64,000 nucleotides of DNA from Cyanoderma ruficeps (GCA_008694505.1 VZDJ01006028.1:310001-374000); one strand, 5' to 3'. Counted from the first letter of the stretch, positions 11,905 to 25,806 are shown. The notes: a model not told the origin generated them from the letters alone. Numbers and translations are program-made.

Positions 11905-14900
11905 GGATGGTGATCATTCCATTTCCCCTGTTTGAGAGATGTGGGGAAGAGCCTATGCTGCTGGGAGTGTGGAGGAGGCAGGTGGAGGAGGCAGATCTTA
12001 AGGAAACTTCTGAAAAAAGCTTGGCCCACCTGGAAAACAGACACTTAGTGACTATATTTTGGAGAGACTTTGAACTTCTCCATATCTTGCTACTGTGCTG
12101 ATGTGGCCTCTTCTTTTTCTCCACTGATGACTTTGCAAAGTACTTAAGAGGGAAGTAGTGGAAGATGAGGGACTCAGATCTATGATCGTCACTGAAGGCC
12201 TTACCAGGCTATTCAAATGGCTGAAGGATATTTTTGGTTAGTTTTATCTTCTGCCAAGTGGTAGGCAAATTTCATATGCTTATTCCCTTTTGGGCAATGT
12301 GGTATGTCTGCTGAATACCCAGTTCTGGTATTACCTATGAAGAGATGCTGTAGTGATGCATTTTTCAAAGCAACACTGAAATGTTAAAATACTATACTAT
12401 TACATACAATTTGCATGTGAAATAACTGGAATGCATCTGTATTGCTTTTATAAGGAGCACAAACACGCCTGGATTGATAAATAAAGTTTCCATTGTTATC
12501 TTCCAATGTTAACTTTATTTCCTTTACTCCATTCTATACTCCTTGAACACTGCAAAATTGAGATATCTCTGCTACAAATGGCACACATTAAAAAATTAAT
12601 TGTCTAGGCTTATTACTAAAGGCCTTTTCACCTCCTAATATACTGTTTCCTTGGCAGTTATAAATATGTTGGAGAAGATGGCAGACATGGAAATCCATCA
12701 GTATATCCTTCAGTTACTCTGAACATTTACACTGGAGTCAGGCATCATGGCACTGCACTCAGCAAAGTGAAAACTCTGAGTTTCAAATGCATTTGGGGAG
12801 CTGACTATATTGATTTCAAGTACTGAAATATTTTAGAGACACTGAGTTTTAGGAAACTAACTCTCATTGACTTTCAATAAGGATCTTCAGAGTTAAGTCT
12901 TGCAAAATGCTGAGTGTTCCTAAAATTCAGTGAGTAGCCACAGCTTTCCCTAAAAACAATTGGGTTCAAGGCTATCCAACACTTTAGAAAACTGCTCAGC
13001 ATTTTTCCAGGTCAAGCTTTTAAAAATGTTTCTGTCAAGTTCCTATAATCAGTTTGAAAATTCATGGCCACTTTTGGAAATGCTTGCAGATCCTGAGTGT
13101 GCAGCTTCAGTATGAGATATTAACAGGAAGATTTTATAATAGAGAACCAGACATGATTGCTTTATTACGAGGCTCTCCTAACAGCTCAGAGAAAGCTTTG
13201 TTGTTCTCTAACCATTTATTCATATTTAAAAAGTGATCATTCTTTTAAAATCTCCTTTAAAGAACTAATGTCTACTAATATATAAATAGTGCTTTGAGTG
13301 TTACAGGATATTGACTCCAGATACCACAATACAGTATTATGTCAACAGGGTGCCAACTGCAGTGTTTGTCACATTTTGGTGTGATATGAAATCTTTTGCA
13401 TCTACATGTAAAAATCCCCAGTGACTCAAATTAAAAAAAAAAAAAATCATCCTACAGGGAATATTTTCTCTTTTGGCAGGCAAATGATCTCATTTGAAAA
13501 CAAAAAGAACACAGTCAGTGGGTTCTGAAGAGCCTGACTTTTAGCCTGCTTCCTGAAGTGGACACCAGAGTTGTGTGAATATAAGCAAATAAATGCTTCC
13601 TTGTCAGTCTTGAGTGTTGCACCAGGCTGCTCCTAAGACTGAATGAAATGCCAAAGATGATCTCCAGAAAAGTAATTTGGGAAGCTGTTAATTTAAATGC
13701 AAGGTGCATTGACAATTTTTTTAGAATTTTGCGATTTCATGATTGTGCATCATTTACAAGGTTTTCAGGACTGCACCTTTCATTTCTCTCTATTTTAGAC
13801 ATTGCAGCTTTTCTCAAAACATGCCAGCAGGCATCAGACTGCATTAAACAATCATAGCAGAAAAGTTTAAAGTTTGCTTAAGCAGTGAATAATTTAAAAA
13901 GTAAAATTAAGATGGTTTCATTACCAAATATTTAAAAATGTATTTTTAAGTAATGGTCTAAAAACATTCTTAAAAAATTGAAAATTTAGCCCATTAGAGA
14001 TTTCCAAATTGCTCTATCACTCTTCTCCATTCACCTTTATTAAGAAAACATTTCAAGGTGGCTTTATCCCAAAATATTGCCTTGTTGTGGATTGACACGT
14101 AGAAAACTAGTGCAACTAGAACAGAAACTGTTTTTTAAATGCAATACACAGGTAAACCTAACTCTGAAGCATTTTGTTGGGTTTTCAAAATTCTTAAGGA
14201 ATACAAAATGTATTCCCAGCTTCTGTTTCCAGTTTCAGTCTAGAGCTTTGGTTTACTGTTGGCTTTTATAGACAGAAAAATGATCATCAATATAATTAAT
14301 TTCAGTTCAGCTTTCTGGTTTCATATGACTTCAATGTTTAAATTGTGAGTCCTAGCAATTTTTAGTGTTTTTGATTATAACTTGAAAAACTTTGTAGTGT
14401 TCTGTAATTCCTTCTGGACTAGTTCATGATAGATTTTTATTTGGTAATATGTCTGAATTCCTAGAATAAGCATTATAGAAATTTTAGCAGGCAGACTTAA
14501 CTTTTGGTCATGAATAACTGGAGTAAGTTCAGACAATTTTTGGAGCTCTAGAGGTTATTCTAAATATTATAGTTAAGGCAAGTTTGTTTTGGCAATGAAC
14601 AGTAATTGCATGGTAATACAATAGTAATATTTATAGAGAGGTCAAATATATTTCAGATGATCTTACAAATATCACTTTAAAATTGTATTACTCTGTGAGG
14701 TACTACCTTAATATCAGGTGCTTTTTAATGACAGTCTAGTTCAGCTTTTCCATCCCTACTGGGAATCAAACAAGCCCTTTTCTTGTGAATTAGTGTTAAT
14801 AAGTCTTCAATAGGTTCAGCAGTGGAATAATGAATGACTTGTTCTTGCCAGAAGAGTTCAGGTGGGCTTCTTGCAACATGCTCAGCTATTATTCCCTGGT

Positions 14901-16464
14901 GGGGTCATGCATCTTGTCAGCCATTTCACAGCAGTGGCTGCAGGACACATTTGTGTATTATATAATCAGAATAACCCAAACTTTTAGAATTTGCTTGTAA
15001 GGATTTTGGTCTTGTGCAGGGGAATAATTGGAAGACGTGCCACAATGTACTTACAGTAATAAGCATACATGTAAATTGGCTCCTAAGTTTTCTAAATTCA
15101 GCTTCCTTTTCTGCAAAACACAGTGATTTATGACATAATCATGCTAGTAACTTTCTTACATTTATAGTCACCTTATGAGTGTTTACACAAATGAAGTACA
15201 TACATCACTGGGCTCATTCCTACCTAACAGGTGGAACAGGTGGGAAAACCCTTCTGCTATTGCAATAACATTCATTGTTATTCAGGTGTGATTTTCCTGG
15301 ACCAGGAAGGAGCCGTAAGAGGAGACAGTAAAACAGCTCACATTTAGTCCTTTTATGTTAGAGTGTCCTTGGGTGGAGAGTGTGCATGGTCATCTAGTAC
15401 CTCCTTCTCTCCTTCCATTCAGTTGTTTACTGCATTTAATACTTGTAGGAAGCACTTGTATCATGTTAATATCGAGGTGCTCTCAAGCAATGAAGGCCTC
15501 TCTGTGAGATGTTATATGCACAAAACAAAGCATGGTCTCTGTGCTGTAGAATGTGTTAACAAATATACCTGCAACTTCAAAGGGAGTTTTTGGAAAGGTG
15601 GTAGTGGTATGCCCTGGAGATTGATTCACTTGACACCACCTGTATTTATCTCCACAATGTATTCCTTCTCTATTCATTAAACTCTTCCTGCAAGAAAATC
15701 TCTTATTGACACCTGATGTATACCTCATTAGAGAGTTTGTACAAGTGCTATCCTATCCCTCCACTTTGCTGGGCTGCTATTCCCTTTTCTAAGACCGTTT
15801 TTGTCTTTTGGGCTTTTCTTTCTCTGATGTTACTCCTAATTGCTACTTTTCTTCTAACTCTTCTCACCCTCTCCATCTCTCTTTGGACACCAACCTTTTC
15901 TACACAGCCCTTGTATTTCTCTTCTCTTAGCTATCCCTTAGATTTTAGCTGTTTGTGCTCTCATTCTTCAGACCTAGCTGGGATTTCTTTTAGAGAATGA
16001 GATAATTTCATACAAGCCCATGCTTTAATTCCTTTACAGATACTATTTTAACAACATGTGATGCAGGGATGGTTTTATAAAGATCAGGTACAAACATGCA
16101 GAGAAGTAGCTTTAGCTTTTAGATCTACCTCTTTCATTATCCATTTCTGGCAATATTTTACTTTTTTATGTTTTAGGAAAAGCTTTTCTGTCCTTGTCTT
16201 CTCCCCTTTCTTATGCTGAATTTCTTTGAGACACGAGAAAAAGAAAGGAAGAAGACTGCATCTTTGACAGTGTAAATCTATTTATGAACCACCCAAGCCA
16301 AAGTTTATCACATACCAACAATATGTTATCCCCAAAGACTTTCTTGGGGACTCACTGATTCTCTCTGTTCTCTTATACATCTTTTGAGCTGAACAGAAGA
16401 CTGCACTTGGTGTGGTGAATTCTTCCTGATCAGTTGTTGGCAAACAGTAGGTTCCATGCACACA

Positions 16465-16518
16465 GGCTGCATTTACACCTGTTTAGGACAATGGGCTGCA
16501 TTTACACCCATTTAGGGC
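16465..16518 (+). repeat. 29-bp tandem duplication
   Basis: Unit 1 (16465-16493) and a shortened unit 2 (16494-16518) both begin GGCTGCATTTACACC and continue TTTAGG. There are a few mismatches between the copies. Confidence 0.8.
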
Positions 16519-19263
16519 TTTGACTGAAAATATTTAAATAGCTATTCAGATTGCTCACTGTCTTAGGTAGGGTGAGAAATACAAAAACGGTGTCCATGTA
16601 CTGAACTGCTTTGTAACAAAGCTCACAGAATGAGTCTGCCAGCTGACGAGCAATTTAACTGGGAGTCTGCTGCCAGCTACATCAAATACATGCTTTTCTT
16701 TTAAACTGCTGAGATCAATAATTGTACATCTGATGGCAGAATGAAATCAGTGTCCTGAGCTGAGCCTGTACTGTTCATTTTATCTCACTGAACCTCATTC
16801 CTGACTCATCAGCAGAGCTTGACTTCCCTTGTTGGATTGCTAGTTGCAACAATTTTTTAGCATATGTATTGTAATCAGTAGACACAGAAGGTTACAGCGA
16901 CATATCAAACACAATTTATTTAAACAAAGGTTTGGATGAAAGTCTTAGATGGAAAAACTGTCTTGTATTAAAACGTTTATCTACACAAATCTTTCAATGT
17001 AAACCATTTACAAACCAGCATGTGATCACTAACTGCTCACCTCTGAGCAGAATATCTGAAATAACCCCTTTTGAGAGGTACACTTGAGACTATCAGTTGC
17101 CTCATATATCACACTCTTACATTTCCTTTACACCTGAGATACTGTGCAATTGTTGATGTATTTTATTTTTGTAATATCGTTGTGATTATGCTTCTGTATA
17201 ACATAACACATGGGAAAACAGGATAAATGCACCCTTCATCCTTGTTATGAATCTTTCCTCTCTCTCTTTTCAAGTGTGCTATCAGTCTAAACCAGACATC
17301 TCTTAGCTCGCTCTCTGCTCTTTTGCTCTGTGTTCATCATGCAGTGCTATAGTAACTAATGGACAGGCCATTTAGATTAGATAGTAGAAAGGAAGTCACT
17401 TGAATCATATGGTATCATAATACCCACTTATATGCTCAGTAGATATAAAAGTGATTGAAAGCACAGAGGGACAGGCAATTACTGGGTTTCCTTTGTACTC
17501 AGTGCAAAGAAATTGCTGCTTCTGGTATGTAATTTGACCTAGATATAGACATGCAAAATAATTAATAAGCAATATATTCTGAAGTGTTTACTTGTTTACT
17601 TCTTCCTGTTGCCTATAAAAACACATTAATAAAACAGTTCAGACTTAAATAATACTTAGCTAATGCTAATATTGTTACCAATAAATGTGTTCCAAAATGA
17701 ATTTCTGTTGCCTAACTTAGGTTGAATGTCCTCTTGAGTTCAAGAAATCCCTGTCCCCATCTTTCTTGCAAAGGAAGATACACATTTCTAAATAGGCTCT
17801 GTGTCATTCCTTCTAACCCCATGTAGGTGGCTTAGACATCCAGGAAGATCTCAAATAGGTGTAGATACCCATGTTTAGATACCTGGATTGCTTTTCAGAT
17901 GAAAATGAATGTGGGATGAATTATACCCACAGTATCAAAATTATCTTTAGAGGTTAAACTGGTTGCCTCAGAAAGACTTTTAGCTTTGAAATAAAAGATC
18001 AATGGAATTTGTCTCTGAGATTTAACTAATGGGCCACCATTATATAATGAATGCAGCTGTTTAGGGGCTGATTTTGTTATCACGCTGAAAAATATCATGT
18101 GTAATACCACTGAAGTTTTAACTACAGCAGTAGAGGCTAGAATTAAGGCAGAATCACATCCCAGAGAATATTCCCAACTTCAGTGATAAAATGCAAAGTC
18201 TTTCAATGATAAAATACAAATTCCTTTCTTTGAGGTTTCAGAAATTTATGACTTACTATTTGTGAGTACAGAGCAATGGCCCATAAAATTGTATACATTT
18301 AAAAAACCCCAAAATTCAGTACTGCTACTGCTGTTCTCTTAAAACCCCTTAATTGATCAAGCGTGGTTAAAGAGGTACTTTGATTTCTCTGCTGTCATTC
18401 CATATCACTATTTACACTACATAATCAAGTTTTCAAACTAAGAAAAGCATTTCTTGTTTTTTTAAGCATGGACTGCTAAATTAGATATAGATAAGTGTGT
18501 TACAGATTCTCTATGTATAAAATCTATAGCCATTATGAAAGGCATTGCTCTACGAGAATGAAGTTACTGCAGATTTTAGTGTAATTACTAATTAATTAAT
18601 TATTTAAGTGTAACATTTGTGATTTATATCTTTTTATTTAAAGACTTCAGATGACTAACTAGCCTGAGCTCAAGATTTTATTTTTAAGGTAAGTAGCACT
18701 TATATACAGGAATATAAATCTGATATAGATTTTTCTATGAATATTTCTGAACTGTCCATTAGAAAAATGAAAATAGAAATAATCTAAAAGAAGTAAGTAG
18801 AAAAGAAAAGAAATAAACCTAATCAGGACAATTTTTAGAAAATTTTGGTAGTTCCAATAGAAGTAGCTATAATGAAATGGTTTTGTGAGGACCAACTATC
18901 TCTATCTGAGAAAGAACAGAAATAGATTACTCACAGCTTGTAAGTAGTTGAAACAAGCCTTATTTTTTGACTTTGTGTGTGCACATGCAATAAAACCATG
19001 TTTATGCATTTTCTTTTAGTTTTGTTTAGACAATATCACCTTCAGTGTTAGGCAGAAGGAAAAATAAAGATGTCAGAGAGAGTTCTTATATTCAATTATC
19101 CAAAGGTGTTACATATTTGCCCCTATTTCATTTAGAAGATTTGTACTATGCATTGTTCCTTGAAAATCAGTTTTATGCTAATTAATATTAATGAATATTT
19201 AATGGTAATAAATAATTAATGATAATTGATTCTTAATGTGCAAATTTGAAAGATTCACATGCA

Positions 19264-19400
19264 CACAGAATCATGTAGGTTGGAAGTGACTGTGGAAATT
19301 CATTTAGTCCCATCAGGTCTTGAAAACCTCCAAAAGCAGGGATAGCACATCTCTTCTGGTTGATTTCCCTGAGAGTTTAGTTCTCAAAGCTTCTCCTTCC
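19264..19400 (-). mobile_element. degenerate CR1 LINE, 3' end fragment
   Basis: CACAGAATCATGTAGGTTGGAAGTGAC at the start is the reverse complement of a CR1 3' end, with the ATTCTGTG-like tail on the left. TCTTGAAAACCTCC about 55 bp further on also fits the CR1 3' region. Divergence is high and the right boundary is uncertain. Some similarity may continue to about 19450. Confidence 0.6.
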
Positions 19401-21168
19401 TTACTAGCTGGTGGAGAGTCCCACTCCCAGCAGAGGGATAGATCCTGGCCATCAGGCATTCAGGCACTGCCTGCCTCTTACCAGAGATGTGTGTACCATT
19501 TGAATCAAGGCAAGCATTTATTTACATTTTCCTGGAGTACTTCAGTAAAATTGATATGCTATTGAATGTTTTGGGGTTTGGTTATGCTGGCCTAACAGAG
19601 TTAGGGAAATTCAAAGGAATGGATTTGATAAGCTTTGACTATGTAAAAACATTTCTCTTCAGTTTTCAAATAGAAATCAAGAAGCAAGTATCCCTTCCCT
19701 CTCTGGGATATGGTCTTTATTTCTCATACCTGGTTGTGCTTATTCCAGACCTTCGTCATGGATTGTGTCTTTCCATTCCACATTTTCTCCATACATTTTA
19801 CCAGATTGTAGCTGTGTAAGCTAATAAACTGTTTTAAATTTGTTTTTTGGTAATATAATGAGACCTAGTTCAGAACTTACAGGAGATGTGATTACAGTAA
19901 TTTCTTAGCAATGGATCCTGGAAATTTAAATTATTTTTCTGACCTATTTCTTCAATATGTTCTTTTTATCGTGCATAATTCTCTTTGCCTTAAGATACAT
20001 CACATTTCTCTTCAAGAACACGTTTAGGGTGGGTTTCCTCTGAACAAATGTAGATACCTGTAGTACTTTGTTAATTAGTCACCTGAAGCTCCCTTTATAG
20101 TGATTGAAGAGAAATAGACATCCCCAGGATGTGATGTGTATTATCCTACACTATACAGAGGAAACAGATCAACTAAATGACTCCCTGGACATGCCTGTTG
20201 CTCTACACAAATTATGTGGGAAGGACAGAGGGAGAAGCTCAGATGTAAATGTCCATATGTAGCTTTTGAACTTATGAAAAATAAATTCTACCCAAAGATC
20301 AGCTGCGAAGTTTATGGTTTGTGTTTTCACACAAAAGACAGTTTTAATACAATTTACATTTTATTTAATTTTTCTTTATGCCTCTACATATAATAAACTG
20401 AAATTTTCACATTTGAATAAATCCTTCTCTAATTCTGAAGCAGCCTTTTTTAAGGTTACTGTTTTGAGTCAGATTGAACACTCACAGAATGTGCATTACT
20501 CATGCTTCATATGGTATCAACATATGCATGCATTAGTCCTGTTTCTCCAAGCAATGATTTAGGACAGAATTGTATAAATATTTTGAGACAAGATTTTCCA
20601 GTCCCTTTTCTGAATAAGTAATATTAATGATAACTATAATAAAAATATAATAGTATTAATTTATTGTTATTAATTCTAATGAGATATGAACATTTGTGTT
20701 CTCAAGTAAACATTGAATAGGCTAAAACCTGTTTTATTTTATTCTGTAGAAAGAGATCTGATTCTGGAATCTGTTCTCACTTTTACATGCTGAAAAGAAC
20801 AGAATAAAGTTTGGTTAGATGACCTTCAAGTTCTTCTGACAAGATGTAGGTATATATTTTTGACAGCTTATAAAATCCTACACTTCCATTTGCTAACAGA
20901 ACCGTATCTGTAGGAACATGGAAGTAATTTATTTCAAGAGACAACTGACTCCATTTGAGTTCTGATGCTTGTTGCTCTGGATGTTAAAGTGCAGACATTT
21001 TTTGACCTGGGAAAAATCACTTTCATTATGTTTCTTTTCCTGAACTGGAGAACACATTCCCTCTAAATTCTGCCTTAGTTTGTGAGCACTGCAATGTATG
21101 ATTTATGAAAGCAAGTGTCTCACTTTTTGGGATCAGTCCTTTGTGAATCTATCATCTTTGTTTCATAG

Positions 21169-21213
21169 ATATTTATGTAATTTATATTTATGTAATATAT
21201 ATTTATATAATTT
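21169..21213 (+). repeat. 15-bp tandem repeat, three copies
   Basis: Units at 21169-21183, 21184-21198 and 21199-21213 all follow the pattern ATATTTATRTAATWT, with at most a few differences between copies. Confidence 0.9.
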
Positions 21214-21531
21214 ATTTTTTTTAAGAGAAGACACTGATTTTGTTGATGATTTTATTTCATTTTACTCCATACTCAAAATTTTCTGTATATGCCTAGTTTT
21301 TATGGAGGGCTAATGTTAAAAATTTTGTAGCAATTTATAGGAAAACAAAGAAAATAAACTAGCTAATGACTTGTTTAATGCTGGATTAACTCAGGGAGTG
21401 TTATTATGCATTTGTAATTTTTTTGTTCTTCTTGTTCTACTAAGTTTTCCATGCATCACGTGTTCTGTCCTAATTTTTCATTCCTCATACCTGTAATTCT
21501 TTAGGCACTGACTGCTCATCTGAGCATGTGT

Positions 21532-21551
21532 AGCACAGTGTGCACTGTGCT
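21532..21551. repeat. near-perfect palindrome
   Basis: AGCACAGTG and CACTGTGCT form perfect 9-bp arms around a 2-nt centre. Confidence 0.9.
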
Positions 21552-21866
21552 GAGCATATCACTGCCTACCTCAGGACTAAGTGTGATTGGGATCCAGAGT
21601 CAGGTTGAACAGATTGCAGAACAGGCTCAAGGGGCCTGCATTGATAGGTGTTTTTAAGGCCTTTGTACCATGGACTCTCAGTGCATAGGTAGCAGTGATT
21701 TTATGGTTAGTGTGCCATCCTACTAACCTGAAAATTAATTTTTTCTTGCTTTAAAGATAGCACTAACTCCATATCCTACATCCTGGCAGAACCTTTTCTT
21801 ATTGAATTTTCATCATTGGATGCTTATGATAGGATCTTTTCTACTTGTTATTGGGGAAGACAGATT

Positions 21867-21940
21867 ACAAACAAACAAACTCAACCACCACCAACAGACT
21901 ACTCCAAACCCCAAAACCCCAAACTAAAACCCAGAAAACC
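21867..21940 (+). repeat. A/C-rich low-complexity tract
   Basis: The tract moves from ACAA units through CCACCA to a CCCCAAAACCCC segment (21909-21920). On the minus strand this reads GGGGTTTTGGGG, flanked by another GGG run, so it could form a G-quadruplex-like structure with one long loop. Confidence 0.7.
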
Positions 21941-22730
21941 GGCTAAGTGAAAGGAAAAAGCCTGCATCTTCTAGTTCATGCTCTAGGGAGCAAAGTCTCT
22001 TCCTCTCTCTCTCCCTTGTACCATTCCCTACAGTGTTACTGTGCACAGTTGGTTTGCTTTGTCTTCCCTTTGATTGGACTCCCCTCACAGATTGGAGAAG
22101 CATGTACATCCAAAAAATAATTTTAAAAGACAGTAGGACAGCCAGATAAGGGAGAGACTGAATTCAGGGTTCCCTGCCCCAGAGGAGCACGCCAGCCTTA
22201 GGGCAGTTAAATTATGTGAAATGTGGAGCAACCAAGTACTCCTTTGATAAGTGCATCCTGCTCAGTGTGGGCTGCATGGGCGAATCTGCCTGTCATTCTC
22301 TAGCTCTGGGTTCTGTTCTCAGCACAGATGTGTGTGATATTTAGCTGGCCTTACTACAAATCCTTTGTTGCATCTGAATATAATATCTTTCAAGGACTTC
22401 ATAGCTCTCCATCTCCTAGTCAAGAGGAAGCACTTATCCTTCAGCTGCTTGCTGATGAGATGATTTTTTGTCTTGGTAGCAGGTATTTGCTAGTATTTTA
22501 CTACCAAGTGCCTTGCAAGCATTTTAAAATTTATTTGCAAATTAAAGCAAAATACAGTATTTGGGAAGGTGCTTGTCAAACCATCTCTCCTGCATTATGC
22601 AGAAGTGAAAATTCTGCAGTCAACAAATGTCCTGAATTTCTCCTGCTGCGTTTGTCCAAGTGCTTCATTCTCCATTCACACATGGTGCCTGCAAGAGTGA
22701 AAATGTGCTCCATTTCCCATGTTACAGGTT

Positions 22731-23060
22731 CACAGAATCATTTAGTGTTTTGAGTTGGAAGGTATCTTAAAGATCATCTCATTCCAACTCCCCTACCACT
22801 GGCAAGGACACCTTCCACTAGATCAAGTTGCCCAGGGCCCCATCCAACCTGGCCTTCAACTCTTTCAGGAATGGGGCATTCAGAGCCTCTCTGGGAAACC
22901 TGTGCCAGTGCCTTACCACCCTCACAGCAAAGAATTTTTTCCTAGTATCTAATTATTCCTATTATCTAAACTACCCTCTTCAGTTTAAAGCCATTTCTCC
23001 TTGTCCTAGCACTGCATGCCCTTGTAAAAAGTCCCTTTCCAGCTCTTCATTTTATCTGTC
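22731..23060 (-). mobile_element. CR1 LINE, 3' end fragment of about 330 bp
   Basis: The left end reads CACAGAATCATTTAG (reverse of the CR1 tail), followed by GAGTTGGAAGGTATCTTAAAG, then CCTTCCACTAGATCA, GGGCCCCATCCAACCTGGCC and TTTCAGGAATGGGGCATTC. All of these are typical of the antisense CR1 3' region. The right part (CTTGTCCTAGCACTGCATGCC) matches the end of the CR1 ORF2 and the start of its 3' untranslated region in antisense. The copy is 5'-truncated and carries frame breaks, so it cannot encode a functional protein. Confidence 0.9.
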
Positions 23061-25750
23061 TATTTAATCTTTATTCTTTTCTAATGCTGCCTATAAGCAT
23101 AAGCAGGTGGTAAAGTACAGACTCACACTATTGACTTTGGGCTATTTTCTTGTGACCATTAGGAATTTGTTTGTGTCAACATAGCTGGTATACCAATGGG
23201 TACTGAGCAGTAACAAGCTTTACCTGCTGCCAATTTAGGCTAGCTTTTGTAATGTTACATGCTGTCTGTCCTCCTTGTTTTGTGTTCCATTCTGTATCTG
23301 TTAATTGAAGAGATCATTTCCATGACACTGAAAAAAGAAAACCACTGTTTTTCACATTTTTGGGTAATTGCTGAGACATTGTTTATACTTTCCTGCAGGT
23401 CTTCTCTTCTTTCTCATTATATTTACTTATTTGTCATGGCATATGCATCTCTATTTTAAACCAGACCTTCTATTCAGTGCCATAATTAATATTCTGTGCT
23501 GCTGAACCATATTTTGCTGCCACTTTGGCAACTGTTTGTACCTTATCAAGGCTATGTTAAAGTCTTTGAGATCATCATTAGATTGTTGACCAAATTCTTC
23601 CCTCCCCTTCCTTTATATTTGGCTTGTTGTGGAATGGCTCTGTCCCAGGGCTCTGCAGAACAGCAATTATATTTTCTTCTCTTTATATACTGTCTCCTAC
23701 TTCAATCTTTCACAATCACAATATAATGTTCTTTTGCTTTGCTGATGGCTCCCAGCTCCCTCTCTCTGTTTCCTGAGACTTCAGCTGCAGCTTATGTTTT
23801 GTCGCAGTGTTTGGCAGAAATTCAGAACTGAACACCTTAATTTTAAAGTGAATTTGAACAAGATGGAAGTAAAACTAATTATCTCATGGCAAAAGATTGC
23901 AACAGCCCCTTCTGCAACCATGTAATTTAATACTCCAGTGTTCTCTCTGCACTTAAGATTTCAATATTGTTTTCAGATCAATGTTTTTAAAATAAAGACC
24001 AAGTAATGTATATATTCTGACAAGAGATGGGTTTATCACTTAAATAATCCTGCTAGAGAGAAAGCATTTATATTCTGTTGCCAGAGTGATGATGTTTTAG
24101 TAATTGACAATGTTAATCCTGTATTACTCAAAGAATGTGCTTGTGCTGATGTTAGGAGTATACTTAGTCCAAATGCTTCTTCACAATTTATTAAGTTATT
24201 TCAAATTGTTAAACCAAACTGTTTTTTGCTAGATTATTCAATATTTTCTTTTAAAATTTAATTTAAATTATGAAACTTATTGTTGACTTATTTCTTAAGC
24301 TAATCAGAGACCTTTTTTGTGACCTTGCCAATGCAGTTTTTCTCTCAAGGAGAGCAGGATATTACATTTTTCCTCATGCAATTTGTCAGTCCTCAATGTT
24401 TTTCTTGATGATTTTGGCTGCAAGTTTATTATTACTTGTGTGAACTAATATTTGACCCTGTGATATTAAAATTACAATTGAAACCTTGCATCATTTATTG
24501 TGTTACCAGGAAATACTTATGATATAGCAGACTCAAAAATGCAAAGGAAGGAGTCAATTAGGAAAATATTGATTGTCCACTAGTTATTGCAGTACAATTT
24601 TTCCTTTAAAATGCTCAAACTGCTGCTGAAACCCTGCTTTTCTTGACTCTGTATTTTCTGTCATCTTGTTGCAATAACAGTTCTTATGCTCCAAACACTT
24701 CTGTGTGGATTTGATTTAATTCTGATGAACAATCGCTTTGATCACAGTTGGGTTATTCAAATTGATAGGGCCTAAATGCATACAGTGCTTTATACTGTGT
24801 TAGCTTCAGAAAGAACCTGGGACATCTGCAAAGGTTGTGTTTCTCTCGCCTCCCTCCTCTTCTATTCCATCTTCTCTCTTCCTTTCATGTACCTTTAGCT
24901 TAGATTCTTAACTTTTCCCCATATTCCCTCATGGTCAAATAAACCTTTTGTTTGAGAGATGAATCCTTTATCTCTTCATTAGTCAGATTTTGAAATTTAT
25001 CTGGGGACCTAGTTTCTGCCCTACCAGATTAAACAGTTTATGTTGCTTAAACAAGAAAACCTGTACTGAAGTTATTAGTCCTTGAAAACTTATTAAGCAA
25101 CATTTTTTTTTTTATTATTTTGCTGAAGAGGGAATGGAAAGCACTGATGAGCTAAGTGAGTTTGTTGACAAAATAGGAGAAGCTGACTAAATAATAATTC
25201 AGTAGTGCTTGAAGAAAAAAAAGTGCAGAAAAGGAGAGGAAGTAGCCTGACAGATCCCCATATGTAGAGTCTGCCTGCTGTTGTAATTGTTCCCATTCAT
25301 GTTCTTTGCCTGCCTTTCTTTCCCACATTTAAATGAATTTAAATTGTGAAGAGTATAATGACTGTATTGACATTGCTTCTTATCAGCAAATAGACCCCTG
25401 AAGGTATTTAAATGTGCTGTGTCCAGTGTCCAAGATATATAAAGTGTCTGGGTAAAACTATTGTTTCAAATTTACAATTAAGGAAGATAAAGATTGTCTT
25501 TTTCACATTAATGTGCAAAAAATAAGGGTTATTTTCTTTTCTATTTTGGATATTTTTCATAGTGTCTATGGATTAGGGAATCAGTCAAGTAAAAGACTGA
25601 AGGGCATCAGCAATCAGAGATGATTACAGCTTCCTGAAAGGAATCTGCACACCAGAGGCTGTCTGTCTCCAAGTAGGCTTCTATCTCCAAGTGAGTGCAC
25701 CGGGAGTACTAAGCCATTGGTGGCAGCCCCCTGAAGTCCTACCCAAACAC

Positions 25751-25806
25751 ATCAGTGTCTCCCTGAAGCACTGGTGTCTCCCTAAAGCTCTCACTGGTGT
25801 CCTTTC
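25751..25806 (+). repeat. short imperfect tandem repeat
   Basis: Three copies of a CASTGGTGTC-type phrase occur, two followed by TCCCTRAAGC, spaced about 20-24 bp apart. Confidence 0.65.

Larger units (their letters stand above)
8501..19263. other. unannotated AT-rich DNA
   Basis: About 10.8 kb with no recognisable exon, RNA gene or transposon. Open frames reach at most 117 codons and show no domain. Local structure: TCTCTGGTGTGC is repeated at about 8607 and 8630. A cluster of GTTACC/GGTAAC inverted repeats lies at 11868-11904. A 29-bp tandem duplication lies at 16465-16518. TAATTA-rich patches occur at about 18570-18610 and 19170-19236. Confidence 0.5.
19401..22730. other. unannotated AT-rich DNA
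   Basis: No gene is recognised. A 110-codon frame at 19487-19819 has no domain. The stretch holds an AT-rich patch at 20620-20680, a 15-bp triple repeat (21169-21213), a 9-bp-arm palindrome (21532-21551) and an A/C-rich tract (21867-21940). A 141-codon frame at 22328-22753 ends inside the next CR1 and is not supported as a gene. Confidence 0.5.

Noticed and set aside
22328..22753. 141-codon plus-strand open frame
   Set aside because: It runs into the start of a CR1 tail and has no domain. There is no evidence of a start or splice context.
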